From contig NZ_CP055153.1 of the NCBI RefSeq assembly GCF_014075995.1, positions 1,550,001 to 1,614,000 of the forward strand: a stretch of 64,000 nt of DNA, written 5' to 3'. Of this stretch, positions 54,305-63,206 are shown in pieces (position 1 is the first letter of the stretch; the number at the start of each line of letters is the position of its first letter). This DNA is from Adhaeribacter radiodurans. GTDB taxonomy: Bacteria > Bacteroidota > Bacteroidia > Cytophagales > Hymenobacteraceae. The notes beneath the pieces are model-generated. The model saw only the letters and a program-made list of their open reading frames with translations, had not been told where the DNA came from and did no database searches. The translations under genes were made by a program, and so were the position numbers.

Positions 54305-54688
54305 TTACAATACCAATTGATTATGTAATTTGAGCAGGGTTTCCTGGGCGTTGACGCATAAGCCTGGGTGAACTTTTGAGGTTTGTACCACGGTGCTACG
54401 AGCGGCAGTGAGCCATCGAAAACGACCGGCAATAGGTAAATGCCCAATAACACCGCCCTGCGCCTTACCGGCACAAATCCGCTCGAAGGCATTTAAACGT
54501 TCATGCAATTCGTTTAAATCAATTTGGGCAGAAAAAGCCCTTAGCCGGTCTTCGTTTAGCTCAAATACAGTTTGCAAGAATCCTTGTGCCGGACAATAAA
54601 GAATAACGCCAACGTTCAAAAACTCTTCGCGTTCTACGCGGGGAACCACCCGGATAATGGCGTACTCAAATAAGTGCTTTTCTGGCAT
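54305..54688 (-). CDS. DUF3037 protein, partner of the HipA-like kinase
   Basis: A 127-residue protein. The DUF3037 core is clear: YAIIRVVPRVEREEFLNVGVILYCP, then RLRAFSAQIDLNELHERLNAFERI, and PIAGRFRWLTAARSTVVQTSKVHPGL. The open frame reaches 54724 with a TTG, but the ATG at 54688 is the likely start. It overlaps the end of the HipA-like kinase gene by 23 bases, so both are probably made from one message. The function is unknown. The fixed order kinase-DUF3037 is found in many phyla as I recall, which suggests a working pair. Confidence 0.83.
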   Translation of the reverse strand: MPEKHLFEYAIIRVVPRVEREEFLNVGVILYCPAQGFLQTVFELNEDRLRAFSAQIDLNELHERLNAFERICAGKAQGGVIGHLPIAGRFRWLTAARSTVVQTSKVHPGLCVNAQETLLKLHNQLVL

Positions 54689-55463
54689 GTTGGGCTTCTT
54701 CCACAAAAAATTCTGAATGGGCAATCCGGGTATTTAAAAATTGGGCGTAAACCTGGCGATTTTCTTCGGCCGTTTCCATGAAGGACTCATTCGCGAGCCA
54801 TTCGTCGGGAATAAACGATACAATCTCCTGAATGCGGTCAGGGCTCAAGATAGCTTTAAATTCCGCATCTACGGTAGTAAGCTCGGTAGCCTGGCGTAAT
54901 AGTACGTGGTTTTTAATAGGAGCAAAAGGCCGCTGGCTTTGTTCTTCCCAATTTTGCCCGGAGTGGTGAAAGTAAAGCGCTGCCCCATGGTCAATGAGCC
55001 ATAACTCTTTGTGCCAGATGAGCATATTGGTGTTCCGGGTGGTACGGTCTACGTTGGTAACTAAACAATCTAACCAAACTATTTGGGAAGCTAATTTGGC
55101 ATCTACTTTATTTACCAGCGGGTCAAAGGTAATAGCACCGGTCAGGTAATGCAATCCTAAATTTAAGCCTTCGCTGGCACGTAACAAATCCTGAATTTCC
55201 TCATCCGGCTCGGAGCGGCCAAAAGCCTCATTTAGTTGTGCAAATACAATTTCGGGTACCCGCAAGCCAAGGGTTCGGGCAATTTCGCCAGCTACCAGTT
55301 CGGCAATTAAGGCTTTTACGCCTTGGCCGGCCCCTCTAAATTTAAGCACATACAAAAAATCGTCATCGGCTTCCACAATGGCCGGCAAGGAGCCGCCTTC
55401 GCGTAAAGGGGTAACATAACGAATTACCTCAACGGATCGGGGTAAAGAAGAGCTATTACTCAT
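54666..55463 (-). CDS. HipA-family kinase-like protein
   Basis: A 265-residue protein related to the HipA/PI4K-type kinases. Visible: VIRYVTPLREGGSLPAIVEADD, the ATP-lysine strand FLYVLKFRGAGQG, LIAELVAGEIARTLGLRVPEI, the catalytic-loop-like LVTNVDRTTRNTNML (N-D-x3-RN-N) and the metal motif WLIDHGAAL (D-H-G). It is far shorter than E. coli HipA (about 440) and has no HipB-like antitoxin beside it. Its overlapping partner is a DUF3037 gene. The frame extends to a TTG at 55529; the ATG at 55463 is preferred. The substrate is unknown. Confidence 0.82.
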   Translation of the reverse strand: MSNSSSLPRSVEVIRYVTPLREGGSLPAIVEADDDFLYVLKFRGAGQGVKALIAELVAGEIARTLGLRVPEIVFAQLNEAFGRSEPDEEIQDLLRASEGLNLGLHYLTGAITFDPLVNKVDAKLASQIVWLDCLVTNVDRTTRNTNMLIWHKELWLIDHGAALYFHHSGQNWEEQSQRPFAPIKNHVLLRQATELTTVDAEFKAILSPDRIQEIVSFIPDEWLANESFMETAEENRQVYAQFLNTRIAHSEFFVEEAQHARKALI

Positions 55464-55685
55464 GCCTGCCTCATACGGTAAATATTCCGTCTTGTTTTTA
55501 ATAATACAGAGTGCCGTAATTAAGTACAAATAAATTAAAATATAAAATTTCCTTTAAAAATAAGGAATGTGGCAACCTCTCCGACAGATAATGCATCTTG
55601 TTTTTGGCTATTTATTGCAAGTACGATTATTTTTTAGTAGATTTTTACCTTGATTAATTTATAAAACAAAAAGCAATTCCATTTT

Positions 55686-56291
55686 ATGACGTTTTTAGTA
55701 CTTATTTCTGTTTGGGTTTTTAGCTTGATAAGTTACCCGGATCAGGAAAAATGGGAATTGCGCCGAAACGAAAATGGCATTGCTATTTACTCCCGGAAGT
55801 TGTCGGATGCCTCGTTTAAACAAATTAAAGTAGAATGTGAACTGCCGGGTACCACCAGCCAATTAGTGCAAGTACTAAGAGATGTGCCGCATCATCCGGA
55901 CTGGGTATATGCCACGTCTAAAGCTACTTTAATAAAGAAGAAAACCGAAAATAATTTTATCTACCTTACCGAGACAGATATGCCCTGGCCGGTAACTGAT
56001 CGGGATTTAGTAGTCGAAACTATTATTTATCCGATTGTGAAGGGTAATTTGCACATTGAGGTAAAAAGTCTCCCGGATTACGTACCTATAAACAAAAATT
56101 TTATCCGGATTCCGTATTCCGAAGCAACGTGGGATATTTTTCCATTGCCCGATAACAAACTAAAAATCACCTATACTTTTAGTATTAATCCGGGCGGCTC
56201 CATTCCTTCCTGGCTTGTGAATGCTTCCGTAGTTACCGGGCCTTATAATACCTTTATGAAGCTGCGCGAAATATTAAGTAAAAACCAGTAA
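55686..56291 (+). CDS. START-domain lipid-binding-like protein
   Basis: A 201-residue protein. An N-terminal hydrophobic stretch (FLVLISVWVFSLISYP) acts as a signal peptide. The START/Bet v1-like fold follows: WELRRNENGIAIYSRKLSD, FKQIKVECELPGTTSQLVQVLRDV, HHPDWVYATSKATLI, FIYLTETDMPWPVTDRDLV, then YTFSINPGGSIPSWLVN and PYNTFMKLREIL. These proteins bind lipids or sterol-like ligands in the envelope. The stop codon lies inside a long palindromic terminator, which is unusual. Confidence 0.87.
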   Translation: MTFLVLISVWVFSLISYPDQEKWELRRNENGIAIYSRKLSDASFKQIKVECELPGTTSQLVQVLRDVPHHPDWVYATSKATLIKKKTENNFIYLTETDMPWPVTDRDLVVETIIYPIVKGNLHIEVKSLPDYVPINKNFIRIPYSEATWDIFPLPDNKLKITYTFSINPGGSIPSWLVNASVVTGPYNTFMKLREILSKNQ

Positions 56292-56342
56292 ACAAGAAGG
56301 GAGAAGATGTTAAACCATCTTCTCCCTTCTTGTTTACTGGTT
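56283..56342. terminator. Terminator with perfect 27-bp arms overlapping a stop codon
   Basis: Arms 56283-56309 and 56316-56342 are exact complements with a 6-base loop. The core is AAGAAGGGAGAAGATG. It includes the last codons and stop of the START gene and faces the convergent carboxylesterase gene. It is the longest perfect palindrome I found in the window. Confidence 0.8.
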
Positions 56343-56557
56343 CGTTGCTCGTTATTCGTTGTTAGATTTCTAATATAAGTAACTGGATAGAATTACTTTT
56401 ATATACATGCTATCAGGATTGTAGTGAAAAGTACTTTATAGTCAAAAAGTTATTTCTACAAAAGTCTAACATCTACTATCTTGATACTTGTGTCTATTTA
56501 CTTATTTAATAATAATCTAAATTGCAAAGGCTTGGGGCCGAACAACGCATAACTAAA

Positions 56558-58210
56558 TTACTTAATGGATATTTTTTCAAGTAATAAATAACGTTCCCGG
56601 CTTTGGTCTGGCTCTACGCGGGTATTTACATCGATGTGCATCACCTGGGCCGGGCTACCGGCTTTTAAAGCGGGCCAGTTAGGTAAGCCAGCACCGTTAG
56701 GGTTGCCCTTTTTAATAAAATTAGCGAAATAGCTTTGCATGATCTTCGAAACTTTGTAGTCTTCCGGTTTCCAGGCATACACTTTATTGGTGGCTAAATT
56801 ACCCATCGCGTATTCAATTTCGGCGGAGTGAACCGCGCCGCGGGCTGGCGGTGCTTTCTGAGCGGCATCTGGGTTTTTAATTACACCACCTGCTAAACCA
56901 GCAACGGCATTGCCCATTTCCGGTGTCATTTCTGGCCGTGGACGGGAATATAAATAACGATATACGGGTTTGCCACTGGTTTGGCTATGTACATCAATCC
57001 ATTTCCAGGTGCCAAACCCGATAAACCGGTCACTGGCCAAGTTGGTAGCCGCATCCAGTACTTCTTCCTCGGTAGTGGCCGGGTAGGCTTTTAATACTTC
57101 GGCGGCTTGTTCGTTGTACAGTTTTTCAATAGCTTTTTTGTAGTTTTCTGGAGTAGGTGCTTCTTGACCTAATATTCCCTTGTAACCAGATTCTTCCGAA
57201 TTCCAACCGGCTAATAAAGGTACTTTGGCTTGTTCACCGGCAGTAAAAATTTCTTTGGGTGATTTCGGGAAAAAGTAACCATCTACTACAACCGGAAAGC
57301 GGGGAGTACCTGGTTTGCCCGTTGCTTCTAAAATTTGCTCGGCGGGTAAAGCCCGTAAAGCTGCTAAAGAATTAGCCCCCACATTGGTAGCAAAACTTAC
57401 CCCGGCTTCTTCGCCCTTGGCTAAAGTAGCCGTTGGTTGCAACGACAACAAGGAACCACTTTCGCCAATAGCACCGGCAATTAAGTTTTTAGATAAAGGA
57501 GAAGCCATTTGAGCGCTTACGGAATAGGAGCCCGCCGATTCGCCGGCGATGGTAACTTTAGTTGGATCGCCGCCGAAAGCTGCAATATTTTGTTTTACCC
57601 ATTTCAAAGCAGCACTTTGGTCCAGGAGCCCGTAATTGCCGGACGCTTTGTTCGGCGATTCTTTAGTTAATTCCGGGTGCGACATAAAGCCGAATACGCC
57701 CAGTCTATAATTTACCGTAACCGCTACAATTCCTTGCTGCGCCATGCTTTCACCATCGTAACGAGGTTCCGAGCCATCTCCGGCCACAAAACCACCTCCG
57801 TAATAATAAACCAGCACCGGTAGTTTTTCTTTACCGGTTTTAGCCGGCGTCCAAACGTTCAGGTACAAACAATCTTCGTTCATGCCATTCGACCGGAAAT
57901 TCATGTCGCCAAATAAAGCCAATTGCATGGCCCGGGGGCCAAACTGCTTGGCTGGCCGCACACCTGACCAATTTTTAACGGGCTGGGGTTCCCGCCAACG
58001 GAATTCGCCTACAGGTGGCGCCGCAAAAGGTACCCCTTTAAATGATTGAATGCCGCTTTTCTCTGCCGTTCCTTCGAGCAAACCATTAGCCGTTTTAACC
58101 TGGTGCAAAGCCGAACTACCCGAAGCTTTGGTTTTTGTTTGCGCTACGCCCACCGACAGAAAAGAAACTGCCAGCAGCCCTGCACAAACTAATTTGTTTA
58201 CATAATGCAT
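56558..58210 (-). CDS. Secreted type B carboxylesterase
   Basis: A 550-residue alpha/beta hydrolase. The signal peptide is LVCAGLLAVSFLSVGVAQ. The type B marks are EDCLYLNVWTP (residues 112-122), the oxyanion region YYYGGGFVAGDG, the nucleophile Ser225 in GESAGSYS, the acid region GWNSEESGYKG near 340 and the His in RGAVHSAEIEYAMGN. All catalytic elements are present. It should hydrolyse carboxyl esters in the periplasm or outside; the substrate is unknown. It is a lone gene. Confidence 0.93.
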   Translation of the reverse strand: MHYVNKLVCAGLLAVSFLSVGVAQTKTKASGSSALHQVKTANGLLEGTAEKSGIQSFKGVPFAAPPVGEFRWREPQPVKNWSGVRPAKQFGPRAMQLALFGDMNFRSNGMNEDCLYLNVWTPAKTGKEKLPVLVYYYGGGFVAGDGSEPRYDGESMAQQGIVAVTVNYRLGVFGFMSHPELTKESPNKASGNYGLLDQSAALKWVKQNIAAFGGDPTKVTIAGESAGSYSVSAQMASPLSKNLIAGAIGESGSLLSLQPTATLAKGEEAGVSFATNVGANSLAALRALPAEQILEATGKPGTPRFPVVVDGYFFPKSPKEIFTAGEQAKVPLLAGWNSEESGYKGILGQEAPTPENYKKAIEKLYNEQAAEVLKAYPATTEEEVLDAATNLASDRFIGFGTWKWIDVHSQTSGKPVYRYLYSRPRPEMTPEMGNAVAGLAGGVIKNPDAAQKAPPARGAVHSAEIEYAMGNLATNKVYAWKPEDYKVSKIMQSYFANFIKKGNPNGAGLPNWPALKAGSPAQVMHIDVNTRVEPDQSRERYLLLEKISIK

Positions 58211-58556
58211 AGAGTATAGAAATAAAGGTTAGAAGGGAAAAACTTTAAAATGTTATTTTAACATAATAATAAAAATAAATTTTTGTTATTAAAGGTCTTA
58301 ATTAAATTATTTCTGAAGAGAAAGTGGTGAAAAAGGTAAATACTTATTTACTGAAAGGATTTGGCTTTAAGTTTTTTAATAGACTTATTAAAAGGAATTG
58401 TCTGGAAGAAGAAAAAGTAAAAAATAAAATTTGCCTGAATGATTTTTCCCTAACAGCTTCTGCATTGTGGTTTTCCATTTCCTAGCTAAGTCCAAGCCTA
58501 AATTATTCGGAATTTTTTGACTTATGGTAGCTTAATCTTTTTTGTAGAAAGTATAT

Positions 58557-58613
58557 CGGTTCGTCCGGCCAGAGGCCTAACAAATAGTAGAAATGAGCGG
58601 GACGCTCGCGCCA
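58557..58613 (-). repeat. Dispersed repeat, copy 2
   Basis: On the minus strand this contains GCGAGCG-TCC-CGCTC and ends CCTCTGGCCGGACGAAC, matching copy 1 at 38899-38957. It lies in the 465-base AT-rich gap between the FAD monooxygenase and the carboxylesterase gene; the rest of the gap has no readable remnant. Confidence 0.6.
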
Positions 58614-58675
58614 GCGGGTATTATTTTCTGCAACTTTTCAACTTTTTAACTTAATACTTATTACCTACAACTTAA

Positions 58676-59812
58676 TCAGAATTGTACATCCAGCAATTTT
58701 TTAACATTCCTCTCCTGAAAGCTGGCGGGCAGCACGCGTAACACTGAATTGCGCAGGCTGGCTAATAAGGGATTTTGAATTTGCGCTATTTCCCCTACCC
58801 GACGAGATTGAGTAGTAACAAAATTTGTTCGAGCCAGGCGCTTTTTCTCGAACTGTGCGAAAGTATCTTCTACCCGGGTGTTTTGCTTCCATAAATTAGC
58901 CAGTATTACTGCGTCTTCAATGGCTTGGCAAGCCCCCTGGCCAAGGTTAGGAGTAGTAGCATGAGCAGCATCGCCTAAAAGTAAAATATTGCCGAAAGCA
59001 AAGCGACGCAGCGGTTTTAAATCGTAAATGTCGTTCCAGATTAGTTGCTCATTACGGGTTTGATTCAAAATTTCCGGTATGGGGTTGTGGTATTTTTTAA
59101 AACAAGGTATAAGATCCGAAATTGTAAAGTTTTTTAAATTAGAGTTGGGCTGAGAAACAGAAATACAGGCAAAATAATAAATTCTACCTTTCGAAACGGG
59201 TACTATCCCAAATCGGCCTGCTGGACCCCAGGTTTCCAGGGCATCGGTTTGAGATGAATGGGGCATATTTACTACGGCTCGCCAGCAAGTGTAACCCGCG
59301 TAACGGGGAGTAGCTTCCGGCAATACTTTTTTTCTTACCACCGAATGAATACCATCGCAGGCCAAAAGATAATCCGCTTCTGCGGTACTACCATCGCTAA
59401 AATGTAAGGTTACCTTTGATTGTTGTTGTTCGAAGCTTAAAATTTGTTTATTCAGGTGTACAGTGTCCGGTGATATTCGGGAAAGCAAAACCTGGTGTAA
59501 ATCGGCCCGGTGAATGGCAAAGTTATCGGCACCGTACTCTGACCGAAATACGGCGTTATTAGTTTGGGTGATGATCTTTCCTTTTTCATCCAGAATATCA
59601 AAAGCTTTTAGTAACTGTCCTTTAGATAAAATTTCTTCTACTAAACCTAATTTAGCCAGAGCTTTCATGGCATTTGCGGCTAAGGTTAAACCGGCCCCGA
59701 GCGGTTTAATTGCCGGAGCTGCTTCGTAGATAATGCAGGAAATACCGGCCTGTTGTAAGGCAATGGCCGTGGTAAGACCGGCAATTCCGGCCCCAATAAT
59801 GGCTACTTTCAT
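58676..59812 (-). CDS. FAD-dependent monooxygenase (aromatic hydroxylase type)
   Basis: A 378-residue class A flavin monooxygenase. Motifs: the FAD-ADP site GAGIAGLTTAIAL (GxGxxG at residues 7-12), the NAD(P)H/FAD motif LLACDGIHSVVRK (DG), and the FAD-ribityl motif LLGDAAHATTPNLGQGACQAIEDA (GDAAH). Members hydroxylate aromatic or polyketide-like compounds, or resist tetracycline. The substrate cannot be told. It lies just downstream of the Crp/Fnr gene in the same direction (64-base gap), so it may be that regulator's target. Confidence 0.92.
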   Translation of the reverse strand: MKVAIIGAGIAGLTTAIALQQAGISCIIYEAAPAIKPLGAGLTLAANAMKALAKLGLVEEILSKGQLLKAFDILDEKGKIITQTNNAVFRSEYGADNFAIHRADLHQVLLSRISPDTVHLNKQILSFEQQQSKVTLHFSDGSTAEADYLLACDGIHSVVRKKVLPEATPRYAGYTCWRAVVNMPHSSQTDALETWGPAGRFGIVPVSKGRIYYFACISVSQPNSNLKNFTISDLIPCFKKYHNPIPEILNQTRNEQLIWNDIYDLKPLRRFAFGNILLLGDAAHATTPNLGQGACQAIEDAVILANLWKQNTRVEDTFAQFEKKRLARTNFVTTQSRRVGEIAQIQNPLLASLRNSVLRVLPASFQERNVKKLLDVQF

Positions 59813-59876
59813 TTCTATTTACTTTTTTTTACAAAGGTGGTCAAGAAATATGAATAGCCTTTTTACATATGTTAAA

Positions 59877-60461
59877 TTATTGCACTCCCGCCCGGATGCG
59901 ACTTAAACTTACCTGCGAAATACCTAAATAAGAAGCAATGTATTTTAAAGGGCAGCGGTTACTGATTCCCGGGTATTTTTTCTCTAATTCCAGGTAACGT
60001 TCGGCGGCGGAATAAAAACGAAGTTTTTCAATGCGATCTTGTTCTTCTACCAAAGCGAAATAAGCTAATTTGCGGGCGGCTCTTTCTAAATCGTGGTGTT
60101 GGGCACAACACTCTTCAAAATCTTTGATCCAAAAATAACTTACTTCCGAATCTTCAACTATCTGAATAGCTTTACGGGAAGGTTGTAACGTAAAAACGCT
60201 GGGCACGGCTCCTATAAATTGACCATCAATGGCAAAATAATCGGTTACGTCTAAATCTTTGTGCTGGTAATACACGCGCGCCAAACCCTGATTGATAAAA
60301 TACATGCCCCGCGCTATTTGCCCGAATTTTAACAACTCGGTATTACTTTTTACAATCTTAAATTGGATGATATTTTGTAAATCAGCTATTGTACCTGGTG
60401 CCAGCAAACTAACCGAAGATATTACCTGAATGAGTAAAGGAACTGATTTATCTTCGTTCAT
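59877..60461 (-). CDS. Crp/Fnr-family transcriptional regulator
   Basis: A 194-residue protein. The cyclic-nucleotide-type jelly roll runs from about residue 20 to 120 (LLKFGQIARGMYFINQGLARVYY, the phosphate-cassette region poorly conserved, so cNMP binding is doubtful). A connecting helix follows (LERAARKLAYFALVEEQDRIEKLRF). The helix-turn-helix is CPLKYIASYLGISQVSLSRIRAGV. Such short regulators in Bacteroidota often control a neighbouring oxidoreductase; here it is the FAD monooxygenase. Confidence 0.9.
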   Translation of the reverse strand: MNEDKSVPLLIQVISSVSLLAPGTIADLQNIIQFKIVKSNTELLKFGQIARGMYFINQGLARVYYQHKDLDVTDYFAIDGQFIGAVPSVFTLQPSRKAIQIVEDSEVSYFWIKDFEECCAQHHDLERAARKLAYFALVEEQDRIEKLRFYSAAERYLELEKKYPGISNRCPLKYIASYLGISQVSLSRIRAGVQ

Positions 60462-60637
60462 TTGCTATTTACAAAGTTTTATTTTCAGAGAAGGTAAGGT
60501 AGAAACATAAGGTTTTTTCCAGAACTAACCGGATTATTAAGTTTAATATTTATAACATTCTCATCCAAAATCGACCTAAATTTTTTTGAAGATTAAATTT
60601 TTACGGCGCGACAATTTAGCATAAGAAGGGCCTTGGA

Positions 60638-61978
60638 TTATTTCAAATAAATTACTTTTTGTATTTGGTTTTGGGCACCCGTTTGAACGTGTACTACATA
60701 CAAGCCCGCTGCATTTTGAGATGGTTGCCAGGGCAAAGTGTGCGTGCCCGCAGCCCCTGTTTTTACCTGTGAAAAAACTTCCTTGCCTACCAAATCAAAA
60801 ATCCTTACCTGAACGGAAGCTGGTTTAGCTAAACTGTATTTTACGGTTAAGTTTTCGGTAAACGGGTTCGGATAACATTGTAAATTAGGTTTGTTTTCGG
60901 AAACCGGATCTTCAATGTTCAGCGGATAATTCATGGTATAAACCAGGTTGGTATCAAAGCGTTTTAAAGCCAGCATTACGCCCTGAGAAGTTTCGGCAAA
61001 GTCTACAATATTGTAGGTGGCGTTTATACCGGTGGTGTGTGGTACCCAGTTAGTACCATTATCATCGGTATACAAAATTCCCTGACGTGTGGGAATACTG
61101 GTCCATAAAAGTCCGTTTTTACTTAAAAAGAAACTTTGCAGGTAAATAGTATCATAGTAAGGTCCATTGGGCGATTCACGTAAGGCCAAAATTTGCCAGG
61201 TAGCGCCACTGTCTATTGATTTAATTGTTCGTAGTACCCCAATACTACCGTAAGAACCCTCTACGGTGGCATACAAATGCTGGTGCCGGTCAGTGCCAAG
61301 CATGTGCACGTAGCTAACCCGTATGTCTTGCAGTTCGGCTATACTAACGGCAATTCTGGTCCAGGTGGTTTCGTTAAGGCTTTTAGTAAATAATCCGCCT
61401 GCCTGGCCGGCTTCGTTTTCGTTAATTCCTGCGTATAATTGGTCCTGAGAATCAATAACGAGGTAGGCTACATTTAAGGAACTACCAAAGCCGCTATTTA
61501 AAGAATGCCAGCTTTGGCCATTATCCGTGGAAGTAAAAATGCCGTCGCCGGATTGGCCGTTGGTGCCGCTTTCGGGCATGTTAGAGGTACCAATAAAAAT
61601 GTGCCCTTGCTGGTTAAACACCATTGCTGCTACCGGATAAATGCTGGCAAAGCTTTTCGTAATCCAGGTCTGACCTTCGTCGGAAGAGATGTGCACTTGG
61701 CCAATTCCGCCGGCGAAAATACTGCCATCGGCGCGCACTTTAACGGTATAAACGGGCTCACTTAAGATCTTGGCCCAACTGCGGCCCTGGTCGGTACTGC
61801 GCTGTAAGCCTTCTTCCTCTACACTCACAAATATGGCCCCAGTTTTAGGCGAAACGGCAAAAGAGTTGGTAGCCATACCATCGGTTTTCGGAAATGGGGT
61901 AGTGGGTTGCCAGGCCGTTTGCCCAAAGCTAATGGTTCTCCATAGAAGGAAAATAATAGAAACGAGGTGAAATTTCAT
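60638..61978 (-). CDS. T9SS-exported BNR-repeat protein
   Basis: A 446-residue exported protein. The signal peptide (LVSIIFLLWRTISFGQ) is followed by Asp-box/BNR repeats of a sialidase-like propeller (STDQGRSWAKI, SSDEGQTWITK, STDNGQSWHSL, SIDSGATWQIL, TDDNGTNWVPH). A type A sorting domain closes it: QCYPNPFTENLTVKYSL, VRIFDLVGKEVFSQ, AAGLYVVHVQTG and the basic end QKVIYLK. It should be secreted or attached to the cell surface by type IX secretion. No enzyme active site is apparent. Confidence 0.9.
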   Translation of the reverse strand: MKFHLVSIIFLLWRTISFGQTAWQPTTPFPKTDGMATNSFAVSPKTGAIFVSVEEEGLQRSTDQGRSWAKILSEPVYTVKVRADGSIFAGGIGQVHISSDEGQTWITKSFASIYPVAAMVFNQQGHIFIGTSNMPESGTNGQSGDGIFTSTDNGQSWHSLNSGFGSSLNVAYLVIDSQDQLYAGINENEAGQAGGLFTKSLNETTWTRIAVSIAELQDIRVSYVHMLGTDRHQHLYATVEGSYGSIGVLRTIKSIDSGATWQILALRESPNGPYYDTIYLQSFFLSKNGLLWTSIPTRQGILYTDDNGTNWVPHTTGINATYNIVDFAETSQGVMLALKRFDTNLVYTMNYPLNIEDPVSENKPNLQCYPNPFTENLTVKYSLAKPASVQVRIFDLVGKEVFSQVKTGAAGTHTLPWQPSQNAAGLYVVHVQTGAQNQIQKVIYLK

Positions 61979-62231
61979 AGTCGGAATAGGTCGTTAATAG
62001 TTAACTAAACCCCGGAGTGTAAAGCCTATTTAAAAAGATTTTGACTACTAGACCTTATTATTAATCAAGGGGTTGCATGCCCGTTATAAAATACCAGGTG
62101 AAATTGCAATAAGCTATTCCATTTAAAACGGAAAGCAGGTAGTACTGAAACTAATTGTAGAGCGCATTAAACTTAAGCTTTAATAGGTAAAATCTAATAA
62201 TTCAATTAGTAAACCTTTGATTACTTAAAGC

Positions 62232-62615
62232 TTAACATCCTAGTTGGTAAGCCAAAGACATAAACTCCCGGACTTCTTCGTTCAAATCTTCTTTATCGTA
62301 CAGGCGCAAGTGGTGGTTAAATTGTTTATCGTCGCCGGGTACTTGGGCAATTTTCTGAAAACATAAATTATCCGGATAAGGCTGCGGAAATGGAAAATAC
62401 ACGTGAATAAAATTTTTGCCTAACTGGGTAATATAAGCAATACGCTTACGGTGAGTAGCAATGCCAATCATGGTTTTGGCTGGGCGAATATCTACGGGGC
62501 AGAGTAATTGGTAATGCTGCACAAAATAGTAAAATAAATCTCTGGTATGAGTTGATTTATTGGCCAGAAATTCTTCTATGGTTCTAACTCCTCTATCCGG
62601 TTGGTTTTGTTTCAT
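62232..62615 (-). CDS. Small DUF5655/DUF1801-like protein
   Basis: A 127-residue cytoplasmic protein: RTIEEFLANKSTHTRDLFYYFVQHYQ, VDIRPAKTMIGIATHRKRIAYITQLGKNFIHVYFPF, YPDNLCFQKIAQVPG and EDLNEEVREFMSLAYQL. The alpha/beta pattern recalls DUF5655 or DUF1801 proteins, of unknown function. This is recognition by pattern only. It is a lone gene. Confidence 0.7.
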   Translation of the reverse strand: MKQNQPDRGVRTIEEFLANKSTHTRDLFYYFVQHYQLLCPVDIRPAKTMIGIATHRKRIAYITQLGKNFIHVYFPFPQPYPDNLCFQKIAQVPGDDKQFNHHLRLYDKEDLNEEVREFMSLAYQLGC

Positions 62616-62788
62616 GCTTTAGGATAGCCGTTTCAGGTTTGTATTAGCCGGAAGATAGTAGACTGCAACTGCATTTTGTATGGTTGTCTTTCTGTTTTTC
62701 AGAAAAAGTTAGGACTTTTCAGGTTAATAAAAATTGAAGTGCCAGCTTTCCATTAAAAACAGCAACCTATTTTCTTATCCGGAACTTA

Positions 62789-62810
62789 TTGATGTATTTA
62801 AATGTATCAA
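62789..62810 (+). promoter_or_regulatory. Candidate operator of the ArsR-like gene
   Basis: A 22-base near-palindrome (TTGAT-GTATTTAAATGT-ATCAA) with nine of eleven pairs matching, 10 bases before the ATG at 62821. It is the right size and place for autorepression by an ArsR dimer. Confidence 0.45.
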
Positions 62811-62820
62811 TGTATATATC

Positions 62821-63111
62821 ATGGAAAACTTAAAGAATCTCGAAAAAACGGCGAAAGCATTAAGCGATATTAACCGCCTGAAAATACTGGAATTATTAGC
62901 CAGCCAGGGGGGAACCGGACCTTGTTCTTCCATTCAGGATTGTTTGAACTTAGCCCAGCCTTCAGTGAGCCACCATTTAAAAATTTTACAGGAAGCCGGA
63001 CTAATTAGGGCGGAAAAAGCCGGCCGCCAGTATACGTATACCTTGCAACCAACTGTATTTAAAAATTTTATATCGGGAATATCCTTCGGCATGGTGCCCG
63101 TTTCAGGGTAA
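62821..63111 (+). CDS. ArsR-family regulator with two cysteines
   Basis: A 96-residue winged-helix protein: KALSDINRLKILELL, the recognition helix AQPSVSHHLKILQEAGLI and the wing RAEKAGRQYTYTLQP. C35 and C41 flank the start of helix 3 (GPCSSIQDCLNL), near where metal- or thiol-sensing ArsR proteins keep ligands. The open frame reaches 62734, but the ATG at 62821 fits the family. The DsbA-type oxidoreductase gene follows 95 bases later, so they likely form an operon with thiol or metal stress as a possible signal. Confidence 0.88.
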   Translation: MENLKNLEKTAKALSDINRLKILELLASQGGTGPCSSIQDCLNLAQPSVSHHLKILQEAGLIRAEKAGRQYTYTLQPTVFKNFISGISFGMVPVSG

Positions 63112-63206
63112 TTAAGCATTCTAAGAAGGGCCAACGCGGGTAATCGCCCGAAAACATTCATTTTAAATTTTAAACTAAATCAGGTAATTCTATACCAAAA
63201 ATAAAA

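Noticed and set aside
56341-56365. Repeated TCGTT units after the START-gene terminator, as a possible CRISPR or iteron
   Set aside because: Only three imperfect short copies, no spacers and no associated genes.
62173-62235. 11-bp inverted repeat TTAAGCTTTAA around the end of the DUF5655-like gene
   Set aside because: Very AT-rich with a 41-base loop and no T run; too weak to call a terminator or operator.
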